27,704 nucleotides of DNA from a virus. The notes under the pieces are model-generated. The model was given only the letters and a program-made list of their open reading frames with translations, did no database searches and was not told the origin of the DNA. The stretch covers positions 1-27,704 of IMG/VR virus record IMGVR_UViG_3300032050_000655; one strand, 5' to 3'. Positions 1-5,597 of the stretch are shown here, in pieces. How positions within the stretch are numbered: the stretch's first letter is position 1; every line of letters begins with the position of its first letter. Both the position numbers and the translations under genes were made by a program.

Positions 1-29
1 AGTGGTGGGTTCGATTCCCACATGGTCCA
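1..29 (+). tRNA. tRNA, 3' fragment cut by the window edge
   Basis: The window opens inside a tRNA. A five-pair T-stem (GTGGG with CCCAC) encloses the loop TTCGATT. The 3' acceptor strand ATGGTCC and discriminator A29 follow. The anticodon lies upstream of the window, so the amino acid is unknown. The next bases are CAA, so CCA is not encoded. It heads a run of tRNA genes. Confidence 0.8.
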
Positions 30-43
30 CAAAAAAAATATTT

Positions 44-117
44 CGGGATGTAGCGCAGTCCGGTAGCGCACCTGGTTTGGGACCAGGGGGTCCCAGGTTC
101 GAATCCTGGTATCCCGA
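44..117 (+). tRNA. tRNA-Pro (anticodon TGG)
   Basis: A full cloverleaf is readable. Acceptor CGGGATG pairs with TATCCCG (one G-U). The anticodon stem CCTGG/CCAGG holds the loop TTTGGGA, giving anticodon TGG. The T-stem CCAGG/CCTGG encloses TTCGAAT. The discriminator is A117. The next bases are CAA, so CCA must be added after transcription. Confidence 0.95.
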
Positions 118-159
118 CAAAAAATATAATATATCAAAAATTTTAATTATCTTTATAAC

Positions 160-447
160 ATGAAAAACGTATTAAAAGACCCACGACTTTATTTTTTCCT
201 ATGGATTGTTCTATCTATTATTCTTGCCATTACGTTAGGAGGATGTCAACAAAAACCTTTGGTTGAAAAAGGTGATGTGGTTGAAAAGTTCGTTATTGAT
301 TCAATGGTTCAATTGCCACCTCACAGCACAATTGAACTTGACAGGAAGTACAAATATTTCATGTCAGACAGCGGTGAGTTTACTTCTTTGAAAAAATATA
401 ATATTGGTGATACCATCACTTATATTTACAAAAAACAAGGAAAGTAA
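160..447 (+). CDS. small lipoprotein, function unknown
   Basis: This 95-residue protein starts with a short charged segment, then a hydrophobic stretch (about residues 10-26) ending in the lipobox-like LGGC with the cysteine at residue 29. Signal peptidase II processing and lipid attachment are therefore likely, leaving a mature part of about 66 residues. The rest is polar and probably beta-rich, with an IGDTITYIYKK ending. It lies between two tRNA genes. No Shine-Dalgarno sequence precedes the ATG; the upstream region is AT-rich and contains TATCTTTA, one base off a host-type -7 box but without a good -33. I do not recognise the family. Phage lipoproteins often act in superinfection exclusion, but nothing here proves that. 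Confidence 0.75.
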   Translation: MKNVLKDPRLYFFLWIVLSIILAITLGGCQQKPLVEKGDVVEKFVIDSMVQLPPHSTIELDRKYKYFMSDSGEFTSLKKYNIGDTITYIYKKQGK

Positions 448-464
448 TATATATTAATACAAAT

Positions 465-541
465 GCCTGAATAGCTTTAATTGGTAGAGCACCTGACTTG
501 TAATCAGGGGGTTGGCGGTTCGAGTCCGTCTTCAGGCTCCA
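465..541 (+). tRNA. tRNA-Thr (anticodon TGT)
   Basis: Acceptor GCCTGAA pairs with TTCAGGC. The anticodon stem CCTGA/TCAGG holds CTTGTAA, giving anticodon TGT. The T-loop is TTCGAGT. The discriminator is T538, and CCA is encoded at 539-541, unlike in the proline and isoleucine tRNAs. Confidence 0.95.
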
Positions 542-556
542 AATTTGATTACCCGT

Positions 557-682
557 ATGAGCAAACTAAATTTGAATGACATCCCAATGGACGATGAAGA
601 CCGTCCAAAAGGAAGACAGATTAAAAAAGAAAACAAACAACCAAAGTTAACCGACAAAACAAAAAAACCTAAAGGAAAATAA
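557..682 (+). CDS. 41-residue basic protein, function unknown
   Basis: A short reading frame runs from ATG 557 to TAA 682. The protein begins MSKLNLNDIPMDDED and continues with a Lys/Gln/Thr-rich tail ending KKPKGK. It has an acidic patch near residues 12-15 and is otherwise strongly basic and probably disordered. It sits just after the threonine tRNA and ends two bases before the next ATG (685), so the two are probably co-translated. The tight spacing and phage-like composition support a real gene, but its size makes this uncertain and I recognise no family. Confidence 0.5.
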   Translation: MSKLNLNDIPMDDEDRPKGRQIKKENKQPKLTDKTKKPKGK

Positions 683-684
683 TC

Positions 685-870
685 ATGGACCCCAAGACTC
701 AAATGACTCAGGAAGATTTTTTAACTGAATTGACCGAATTAAGTCAGTCATTTGGCTTGTATAGTGAAAATGAAAACTTTGGTATTGATGGTGTTTACAA
801 ACATACCCAACCAGAAATATACATATGTCCATGGGACAACACCCAAGGAGATTGTACATATTTTGAATAA
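685..870 (+). CDS. 61-residue acidic protein, function unknown
   Basis: The protein begins MDPKTQMTQEDFLTEL, predicted helical, and ends with a segment containing YICPWDNTQGDCTYFE, where two cysteines nine residues apart could form a site or disulfide. ATG 685 follows the preceding small gene by two bases, consistent with a bicistronic unit. The stop at 870 lies just before tRNA-Ile (876), leaving only five bases. A longer overlapping frame from 752 would run through the tRNA and is not favoured. No family recognised. Confidence 0.55.
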   Translation: MDPKTQMTQEDFLTELTELSQSFGLYSENENFGIDGVYKHTQPEIYICPWDNTQGDCTYFE

Positions 871-875
871 TATTT

Positions 876-949
876 GGACGGGTAGCTCAATAGGTCAGAG
901 CAGGATGCTTATATCATCAAGGTTGGGGGTTCAAGTCCCTTCTCGTCTA
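876..949 (+). tRNA. tRNA-Ile (anticodon TAT)
   Basis: The D-arm GCTC/GAGC and the anticodon loop CTTATAT give anticodon TAT, which reads AUA. The structure is imperfect. The acceptor pairs GGACGGG with CTCGTCT using two G-U pairs. The first anticodon-stem pair is G-A, and the T-stem has two G-U pairs. The discriminator is A949 and CCA is not encoded. AUA is a frequent isoleucine codon in this AT-rich window, which would explain its retention. Confidence 0.8.
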
Positions 950-963
950 CTAAAATTACAATT

Positions 964-1539
964 ATGAGCACAGAATATAACGAATGGTATTGGAAACTTT
1001 ACAGATGGGTAAAATGGGAACTGCCCTACCAACACAAATACATTAAATATGGGGTTCAGAACCTATACAAATGGTTTTGGGTAATATGGAGAGATAGGGA
1101 TTGGGATGACCATTTTATTTTTGAGACATTAAAGTTCAAACTTAAAAACACCGCAAATTACTTTGAGGAAAAACAACGTTTTGTTGGTTGGGAAGATGAG
1201 GTTAAATACATTAGAATTTGTGAAAAATTAATTACACGAATTCAGGAGGATTATTACCAAATGGAGTATACTGATTATGTTAATTTGGAATTTGATTTAA
1301 TACCTATGTCAAACAGTGATAAATTTGAATATAAAAGTACTGTAACTGAAAATAATATTGATAAGTATTTTGCTTTGTATCCAAAAACAAAAAAGAAAGT
1401 TTTATCATCTGATAAATACAAAACATATGTTCCTACAGAAACAGGTCTTGCTTTGGCTATGGGTATAGAACGTCACTTAAAAGCTCGAAAACTTCTGTTT
1501 AAAATTATGGAAAGAAGAATTGAGGCTTGGTGGGATTGA
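964..1539 (+). CDS. Trp/Tyr-rich phage protein, function unknown
   Basis: This 191-residue protein has a striking N-terminal 50 residues with many tryptophans and tyrosines (EWYWKLYRWVKWEL and LYKWFWVIW), yet too many charges for a classical membrane helix. The middle segment FETLKFKLKNTANYFEEKQ looks helical. The C-terminus ends ERRIEAWWD. It lies between two tRNA genes and its 3' end overlaps the promoter of the second. I recall similar hypothetical proteins in T4-related phages but cannot name a family or function. No signal peptide and no catalytic motif is visible. Confidence 0.7.
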   Translation: MSTEYNEWYWKLYRWVKWELPYQHKYIKYGVQNLYKWFWVIWRDRDWDDHFIFETLKFKLKNTANYFEEKQRFVGWEDEVKYIRICEKLITRIQEDYYQMEYTDYVNLEFDLIPMSNSDKFEYKSTVTENNIDKYFALYPKTKKKVLSSDKYKTYVPTETGLALAMGIERHLKARKLLFKIMERRIEAWWD

Positions 1540-1557
1540 TTTTTTTCCGTATATTTG
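1527..1557 (+). promoter_or_regulatory. host-type promoter for the CAT tRNA
   Basis: TTG at 1527-1529, a 20-base gap and TATATTTG at 1550-1557 match the Bacteroidota primary-sigma promoter pattern. The tRNA starts at 1568, so the leader would be only a few bases. Confidence 0.6.
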
Positions 1558-1567
1558 TATAACAATT

Positions 1568-1644
1568 GGACCCTTAGCTCAGTTGGTCAGAGCGGCTGAC
1601 TCATAATCAGTAGGTCGTAGGTTCAAGCCCTACAGGGTCCACCA
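1568..1644 (+). tRNA. tRNA with CAT anticodon (Met, or Ile2)
   Basis: Acceptor GGACCCT pairs perfectly with AGGGTCC. The D-arm is GCTC/GAGC. The anticodon stem GCTGA/TCAGT (closing pair G-T) holds CTCATAA, giving anticodon CAT. The T-loop is TTCAAGC. The discriminator is A1641 and CCA is encoded at 1642-1644. CAT can be elongator Met or the lysidine-modified Ile2. Because an AUA-reading tRNA-Ile(TAT) is already present, Met is slightly favoured. The first acceptor pair is a normal G-C, so an initiator is unlikely. Confidence 0.9.
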
Positions 1645-1660
1645 ATTTTGAATAATTTAA

Positions 1661-1689
1661 AAAAAACCTGACTTATATCAGGTTTTTTT
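1661..1689 (+). terminator. intrinsic terminator after the tRNA run
   Basis: A hairpin of ACCTGA and TCAGGT around CTTATA is preceded by an A-run and followed by seven Ts. It closes the tRNA region. Confidence 0.85.
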
Positions 1690-1690
1690 G

Positions 1691-1697
1691 TATTTAT
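1691..1697 (+). promoter_or_regulatory. TATTTAT motif (candidate phage promoter)
   Basis: TATTTAT directly follows the terminator and lies 24 bases before the ATG at 1722. It is one of the sites discussed in the findings. Confidence 0.4.
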
Positions 1698-1721
1698 TTA
1701 GTAAATAACACTTTTTTACTA

Positions 1722-2348
1722 ATGGATTGGGCTGATTTACTTAAAACTTTAATAACTGCGGTGACTTCAGTTATAGTTGCGTTGGTGACTGCGGGTTATT
1801 TTAGAAAGACCCAAGATAAGAAGAAAGAAAAGAAAAGTCGTGAAAAATTGGTGGAACAAATTCAAAGAGATGAATTAATTCATTTTACTTTAAAAGAGTT
1901 AAGACGAAAATACATTACAGATAGAGTTTACATCATTCAATTTCATAATGGTGGAACGTTTTATACTCAAACACCAATGCAAAAAGCGTCTGTAACATAT
2001 GAAAGATGTTCAGATGGATTAGAAAGAATATCAGAAAAATTTCAAAATATTTTGGTATCAAATTACAATTGGTATTTAACTGAAACACTTGGGAACCGTT
2101 TATTCTATGTTGATGTTGATAGTCAAATAAGTGATTTACCAACCAAAAGTTTGTTAAGACACTATGGAAACTACGCACATGCTGGTGTTCCAATTTATAA
2201 TTCTGATAAACATTTAATTGGTGTTTTATGTTTGAGTTGGGTTTTTTCTGAGTTTCCAATATCAATTACCAATAATGGTGAGTTTACTAATGAATTTAAA
2301 ACTCAACTGTATGAAGATGCTAATTCATTAAAACCTTATTTATTATGA
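1722..2348 (+). CDS. membrane-anchored GAF-like domain protein
   Basis: The 208-residue protein has one N-terminal membrane helix (about residues 7-26). A Lys/Glu-rich segment (about 29-55) follows, probably a short coiled coil facing the cytoplasm. The remainder has the alternating pattern of a GAF-type sensor fold: VYIIQFHNGG near residue 70, then HAGVPIYNSDKHLIGVLCLSW near 152-172, which resembles the closing strands of GAF domains. This fold assignment is by appearance only. It overlaps the next gene by the four bases ATGA, so the two are probably translationally coupled. A ligand-sensing or host-membrane role is possible; no enzymatic motif is visible. Confidence 0.7.
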   Translation: MDWADLLKTLITAVTSVIVALVTAGYFRKTQDKKKEKKSREKLVEQIQRDELIHFTLKELRRKYITDRVYIIQFHNGGTFYTQTPMQKASVTYERCSDGLERISEKFQNILVSNYNWYLTETLGNRLFYVDVDSQISDLPTKSLLRHYGNYAHAGVPIYNSDKHLIGVLCLSWVFSEFPISITNNGEFTNEFKTQLYEDANSLKPYLL

Positions 2349-2626
2349 TAGAGTTTTGGGATATTGAATTGGAAGATGAGTTGGATTTGGAAGTTGATGA
2401 TTTTATTGAAGGGTTATACAAACTTGGATTCAAAAGAAAAAACAAAGAAATTTTTGTAAAAGATATTATTAACCATAATGGTGATAAAATTGATGATGGT
2501 TTATTTTATCATCTAAATGAACAAACATTGATATATTATCCTGAACCAAATTCAGGTATAACAATAAAAGGAATCGGTGATGACATTTCAAAAATTGATG
2601 AGTTTATCCGAAAGAATATTATGTGA
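2345..2626 (+). CDS. 93-residue acidic protein, function unknown
   Basis: Starts inside the stop of the GAF-like gene (ATGA overlap). The protein has a very acidic N-terminus (IELEDELDLEVDDFIEGLYKLGF) whose pattern suggests an amphipathic helix, followed by mixed strands. It ends 11 bases before the ATG of the M23 peptidase gene. TATTTAT also occurs one base before its start codon, inside the preceding gene. No family recognised. Its coupling to the upstream gene suggests a shared task. Confidence 0.65.
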   Translation: MIEFWDIELEDELDLEVDDFIEGLYKLGFKRKNKEIFVKDIINHNGDKIDDGLFYHLNEQTLIYYPEPNSGITIKGIGDDISKIDEFIRKNIM

Positions 2627-2633
2627 TATTTAT
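2627..2633 (+). promoter_or_regulatory. TATTTAT motif, 4 bases before the M23 peptidase ATG
   Basis: TATTTAT then TACT then ATG (2638). A transcript starting 5-7 bases downstream of this element would have essentially no leader. Confidence 0.45.
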
Positions 2634-2637
2634 TACT

Positions 2638-3306
2638 ATGGAATTAACGTACCCATTACAAGGAAAAACATTTAGTGTTACATCAAATTTCGGACAACGA
2701 AATATGGGTAACCACAAAGGTATTGACCTTAAAGCAGAATCAGGAACACGAGTTGTTGCCGCAGCCTCAGGAAGAGTTATTAAAGCCGATACTACAAGTG
2801 ACCCAAATGGTTATGGTGGACAAGTATTAATTAGACACGATGCTGATGGAAATACATTTTATACAAAGTATGGACATTTAAGAAAACTTGATGTTTCAAA
2901 AGGTGACATTGTAAGTAAAGGAGAAGTTATTGGTGAAAGTGGTGGTGGTAAAGATGACCCGAATAGAGGTAGAAGTACAGGACCACATTTACATTTTGAA
3001 CTTTTAGATTCTGCAAGTAAAGCTATTGACCCAACATCTTATTTAAAAGGTGCAACACTTTTAGGTGGAGCGTTATTAGCGGGAAGTACGTTAACGGGTG
3101 GTGATAAAGATAGTGATGATACAGATAATACATCAACCAAATCTAAGAGTAATGTTGTAGATGATATTATGGGTGGTTTTATGAAAGGATATGCACCAAT
3201 AGCGGCCTTGGCATCATTGAAAGGAGTATCAACACCTCAAAAAGAATCTGAAATTCCTAAAGAAATAATGGAAGAAATTCAAAATTTTAAAAGACTTATA
3301 AAATAA
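2638..3306 (+). CDS. M23 (LytM-type) peptidoglycan endopeptidase
   Basis: This 222-residue protein carries the full M23 metal site: H26 and D30 in HKGID, H80 in YGHL, and H117/H119 in GPHLHFE. M23 enzymes are zinc endopeptidases that cut peptide cross-links in peptidoglycan. Here it could be the endolysin or a virion enzyme used at entry. The domain fills about residues 5-133. A glycine/alanine-rich hydrophobic stretch (about 137-154) and a disordered, then helical, tail follow. There is no signal peptide. A start at GTG 2623 is possible, but ATG 2638 places the domain right at the N-terminus, as usual. A strong terminator follows. Confidence 0.9.
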   Translation: MELTYPLQGKTFSVTSNFGQRNMGNHKGIDLKAESGTRVVAAASGRVIKADTTSDPNGYGGQVLIRHDADGNTFYTKYGHLRKLDVSKGDIVSKGEVIGESGGGKDDPNRGRSTGPHLHFELLDSASKAIDPTSYLKGATLLGGALLAGSTLTGGDKDSDDTDNTSTKSKSNVVDDIMGGFMKGYAPIAALASLKGVSTPQKESEIPKEIMEEIQNFKRLIK

Positions 3307-3334
3307 AAAAACCCCTCTTTTGAGGGGTTTTTTG
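3303..3334. terminator. bidirectional intrinsic terminator
   Basis: ACCCCTC and GAGGGGT around TTTT, flanked by A-run and T-run. It lies between the converging M23 gene (+) and lipoprotein gene (-) and can serve both. Confidence 0.9.
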
Positions 3335-3355
3335 TTTAAGATGGTTTCTGTCTAA

Positions 3356-3550
3356 TTACTTAGCAGATTCAACTTTTTTAACTTCTTCAACTTTTACAGA
3401 GTCAACAGAAACTTTAGAAGAATCGCAACAAGCGCTGTCTGCACATGTGCTATCCATCAAAGTTGAGTCAACAAGAGTTGTTTCGGTTTCTTGGCTTGTA
3501 CAAGCAACCAATGCAGTAACCATCAAAAGACTTAAAACTAATTTTTTCAT
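3356..3550 (-). CDS. small Cys- and Asp/Ser-rich lipoprotein
   Basis: The 64-residue protein has a classical lipoprotein signal: MKK, a hydrophobic core, and lipobox LVAC with the cysteine at residue 17. The mature 48 residues are low complexity, with repeats of DST and DS, a cluster of three cysteines (CADSACC) and a final Val/Glu/Lys segment (VKVEEVKKVESAK). Short lipoproteins of this style are common in Bacteroidota and their phages, and no function is known to me. The upstream region has a good sigma70-like TTGTCA-17-TATAAT (3584-3612) but no clear Bacteroidota -7 box. A minus-strand TATTTAT lies at 3594-3600. Confidence 0.75.
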   Translation of the reverse strand: MKKLVLSLLMVTALVACTSQETETTLVDSTLMDSTCADSACCDSSKVSVDSVKVEEVKKVESAK

Positions 3551-3644
3551 AATGTTTTGTGTGTGTTTTATTTGTGTGTTTAAATTATAGTCAATAAATA
3601 TGTTGTTGACAATAGAAGGACAAAAATTTTTTATACTATTATAC

Positions 3645-3651
3645 TATTTAT
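3645..3651 (+). promoter_or_regulatory. TATTTAT motif, 4 bases before ATG 3656
   Basis: TATTTAT, AGAC, ATG. Same spacing as at the M23 gene. Confidence 0.45.
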
Positions 3652-3655
3652 AGAC

Positions 3656-3958
3656 ATGGATAAATTGAAAAAACTTATAAGAGAAAGCTTAGTAGCACAT
3701 CTTAATGAAGCCGATAGTAAAAAGAAAGATGATGTTATTGTTCCTGAAGGATGTTTTGGTGGTCCAAAACACCACATTGGTGCATTGGTAAACATTGTAG
3801 AATTGTTGATGAATGAGAAAGATGAGAACGGTAAAAGAGCCGTAGAAGACTTAAAACAATTTTTGAAGGGAAGTAGTAAAGCTGATGCCAAAGTTGTTGT
3901 ACAGATACTTAGAAAACACCACAAACCACAATTTATTCCATTCACTGGTTGTTTATAA
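3656..3958 (+). CDS. 100-residue protein with possible capsid-targeting N-terminus
   Basis: The N-terminus (MDKLKKLIRESLVAHLNEAD) is an amphipathic helix ending in LNE-A. This fits the T4 gp21 cleavage rule (hydrophobic, any, Glu, then small residue) and resembles LINE-A in the capsid protein of this window. The remainder is helical and Lys-rich, with GCFGGPKHHIGA near residue 32 and a C-terminal FTGCL. By analogy with T4 internal proteins it could be packaged into the prohead and trimmed by the protease, which is an inference. It stands alone, with a TATTTAT element before it and a terminator after it. No family recognised. Confidence 0.7.
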   Translation: MDKLKKLIRESLVAHLNEADSKKKDDVIVPEGCFGGPKHHIGALVNIVELLMNEKDENGKRAVEDLKQFLKGSSKADAKVVVQILRKHHKPQFIPFTGCL

Positions 3959-3981
3959 TAAGACTTTAATTAAAAATATTT

Positions 3982-4009
3982 AAAGTGGTCAATTTTGACC
4001 ACTTTTTTT
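3982..4009. terminator. bidirectional intrinsic terminator
   Basis: AAAGTGGTCA and TGACCACTTT around ATTT with T-runs. It ends the 3656 gene (+) and lies just past the 3' end of the tmRNA gene (-). Confidence 0.85.
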
Positions 4010-4012
4010 ATT

Positions 4013-4396
4013 TGGTGGAGATGGAGGGTATCGAACCCTCGTCCAGACTACCTCAACCGATAGATACTACACGTTTAGGTCAGTGTTTGCTAACACTCCG
4101 AAATTCACAATTCCCTTATTTTATAGTGGTTCGGTTTACTGAGAACTAATCCTCCACTTGTTTCTTTTAAGATAGAAACCACACCTCTAAAGACTTCTGT
4201 TCCTAGGTTAGTGTCTCCCGACCTGAGTTGCAATAGCGATTAGGCTACTACAGAAGCGTTTTCACGGATTAATCCGATAGTCGCCATTTTGTCTAAAACG
4301 TTGCCGTCTAATTTTTTGAACCAGTTTTTAATGAGTTATTTCAGCTCATACGTGCATCCATCAATCAACAATACCTGTCGATTCCATGTCATCCCC
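4013..4396 (-). ncRNA. ssrA: transfer-messenger RNA (one-piece tmRNA)
   Basis: Read on the minus strand, the gene starts GGGGATGACATGGAATCGAC and ends with the T-arm GAGGG-TTCGATA-CCCTC, acceptor CATCTCC, discriminator A and encoded CCA. Acceptor pairing is complete and has G-U as the third pair, the alanine identity element. The segment AAAAAATTAGACGGCAACG matches the region around the resume codon of known tmRNAs, so GGC is the likely resume codon. The open frame then runs about 21 codons and ends RENASVVA, then TAA (about 4239-4241). tmRNA rescues stalled ribosomes with SmpB and tags the nascent chain for proteolysis. The VVA ending differs from the usual LAA. The length (384) is typical. 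Phage tmRNAs are uncommon. Confidence 0.95.
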
Positions 4397-4417
4397 ATAT
4401 ATCAAAGAACATTTATA

Positions 4418-4448
4418 CAAATATAAATATACTTTTTTGAATCAACAA
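4418..4448 (-). promoter_or_regulatory. host-type promoter for the tmRNA
   Basis: On the minus strand, TTG at 4446-4448 (20-base gap) or 4443-4445 (17-base gap) precedes TATATTTG at 4418-4425. The mature 5' end is about 22 bases downstream, so a short precursor would be trimmed. TATTTATA overlaps the -7 box at 4422-4429 in the same orientation. Confidence 0.55.
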
Positions 4449-4449
4449 C

Positions 4450-4456
4450 TATTTAT
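4450..4456 (+). promoter_or_regulatory. TATTTAT motif upstream of the 4474 gene
   Basis: TATTTAT followed by a 17-base A-rich leader to ATG 4474. It is divergent from and adjacent to the tmRNA promoter. Confidence 0.4.
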
Positions 4457-4473
4457 TAAGAAATAATTTAATC

Positions 4474-5067
4474 ATGACAAAAAAAATAGTAAGATTAACA
4501 GAATCTGATTTAGAAAAAATTGTAAGACGTGTTATAAAGGAGTCTATGGGTGTTGGATTTATGTCTGGAGAACCTAACGGTTTGAAAATCAAAAAAATGG
4601 AAACTCAAGAACAACAACAAAGTGTTGTTCCACAAGAAGACAATAAAGAAAAATACAAAAATTTGGTTGCTAAAGTAGATACTTATTTACCTTTTGATAG
4701 TAAAAAACTACAAAATGTTATGGCTCAAATTAAATCTGGTGCGGGTCCACTTATTAATGTTGCACAACCATTTTTAGAAGTACAAAAATTATTAGAAAAA
4801 ATAAATCCTCAGGGATATAAAGAAGCTACTACATCTAATTGGAAAAATTACAAGAGTAATATATTTAACACCTCAGTTGCGGGTAATGATAAATCAGTTT
4901 ACATTTCAGCAATTAATGATTTAGTTAATATGAAACAAGCTTTGAGAAATAAAGCAGCTGAATTATCAGGATTTCAAAGTACAATGCCAGAGTGGGCAAA
5001 AACAGAAGTTGGAAAAAAACTTGTTGATATGATTGCAACTCAGGCTGGAGTATCAAATATGGCATAA
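4474..5067 (+). CDS. 197-residue phage protein, function unknown
   Basis: The protein opens MTKKIVRLTESDLEKIVRRV and then IKESMG. I associate this kind of charged helical N-terminus with many small proteins of T4-related phages of this group. IKE-S fits the loose gp21 cleavage rule, so a capsid-targeting leader is possible. A Gln-rich linker (about residues 46-60) leads into a mostly helical C-terminal domain with VDTYLPFDSKKLQNVMAQI and ending MIATQAGVSNMA. No catalytic motif, signal or membrane segment is visible. A strong terminator follows. Confidence 0.7.
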   Translation: MTKKIVRLTESDLEKIVRRVIKESMGVGFMSGEPNGLKIKKMETQEQQQSVVPQEDNKEKYKNLVAKVDTYLPFDSKKLQNVMAQIKSGAGPLINVAQPFLEVQKLLEKINPQGYKEATTSNWKNYKSNIFNTSVAGNDKSVYISAINDLVNMKQALRNKAAELSGFQSTMPEWAKTEVGKKLVDMIATQAGVSNMA

Positions 5068-5085
5068 TAAAAAAAACTAATTATA

Positions 5086-5117
5086 ATAAAAAAGGGGGTC
5101 AATGACCCCCTTTTTTT
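5086..5117. terminator. bidirectional intrinsic terminator
   Basis: GGGGGTC-AAT-GACCCCC with an A-run before and seven Ts after. It separates the converging genes ending at 5067 (+) and 5116 (-). Confidence 0.9.
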
Positions 5118-5532
5118 ATTTGTTAATTTTTGTTTGCCATCCTTGGAGGTAGTATCCATCAATGTCCCAAGTGCAGTAGATGAAAATTTTATCACCATCA
5201 TCAAGGATGTAGAAATTAACATCCATATTATTTGACTCAACACATTTGGTTCTGTAGATAGTGTAAGGACCATTTTCAACACTTACAATATTGTAGGTGA
5301 AAGTGTTTTTAGAAGTGTAATTTTTGATAGTGATAGTCTTGTTTTCAAGAGTCATTTCACATTTAGCCATACCACTACCCAAGTTACTGTCCATATCATT
5401 GTTTACCGCATATGGGCTTTCCCAAATAGAAAGGTGTTTGTAGTTGTAGAAATTTTCAAACTTATAAACTGATTGTGCTTGAGCGGTGATAGTCAAGATG
5501 AACATTGCGATGGTGGTGATGATGTTTTTCAT
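5116..5532 (-). CDS. secreted/periplasmic protein, function unknown
   Basis: From ATG 5532 the protein has 138 residues with a clear Sec signal peptide (MKNIITTIAMFILTITAQAQ), probably cut after AQA. The mature part is Tyr/Asn/Lys-rich with alternating strand patterns such as KTITIKNYTSKNTFTYNIV. Its C-terminal DDGDKIFIYC resembles small secreted beta-proteins of Bacteroidota. An upstream in-frame start at 5568 is rejected because the host-type -7 box (5554-5561) lies between it and ATG 5532. Own promoter, signal peptide and minus orientation mark it as an accessory gene possibly acquired from a host. A role in altering the host envelope is a guess. Confidence 0.75.
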   Translation of the reverse strand: MKNIITTIAMFILTITAQAQSVYKFENFYNYKHLSIWESPYAVNNDMDSNLGSGMAKCEMTLENKTITIKNYTSKNTFTYNIVSVENGPYTIYRTKCVESNNMDVNFYILDDGDKIFIYCTWDIDGYYLQGWQTKINK

Positions 5533-5553
5533 AGTTTGTCTTCCTTTCTTAAA

Positions 5554-5584
5554 CAAAGATACAACCATTTTTTAATCTACACAA
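5554..5584 (-). promoter_or_regulatory. host-type promoter for the secreted protein gene
   Basis: On the minus strand, TTG at 5582-5584, a 20-base gap and TATCTTTG at 5554-5561. The ATG is about 22 bases beyond the -7 box, and GAAAGGAAG in that short leader is one of the few purine-rich Shine-Dalgarno-like stretches here. Confidence 0.65.
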
Positions 5585-5585
5585 C

Positions 5586-5592
5586 TATTTAT
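5586..5592 (+). promoter_or_regulatory. TATTTAT motif, 5 bases before ATG 5598
   Basis: TATTTAT, AAGAA, ATG. It abuts the divergent host-type promoter of the secreted protein gene. Confidence 0.45.
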
Positions 5593-5597
5593 AAGAA

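Noticed and set aside
752-967. 71-codon frame overlapping tRNA-Ile
   Set aside because: It runs through a complete tRNA and overlaps the better-placed 685 gene in another frame.
3584-3612. Sigma70-like promoter TTGTCA-17-TATAAT on the minus strand
   Set aside because: Good by E. coli rules, but Bacteroidota sigma factors use a different -7 element. In DNA this AT-rich it may be chance, so it is mentioned only under the lipoprotein gene.
5116-5568. Upstream start at 5568 for the secreted protein
   Set aside because: The host-type -7 box lies between this codon and ATG 5532, and only the later start begins with a proper signal peptide.
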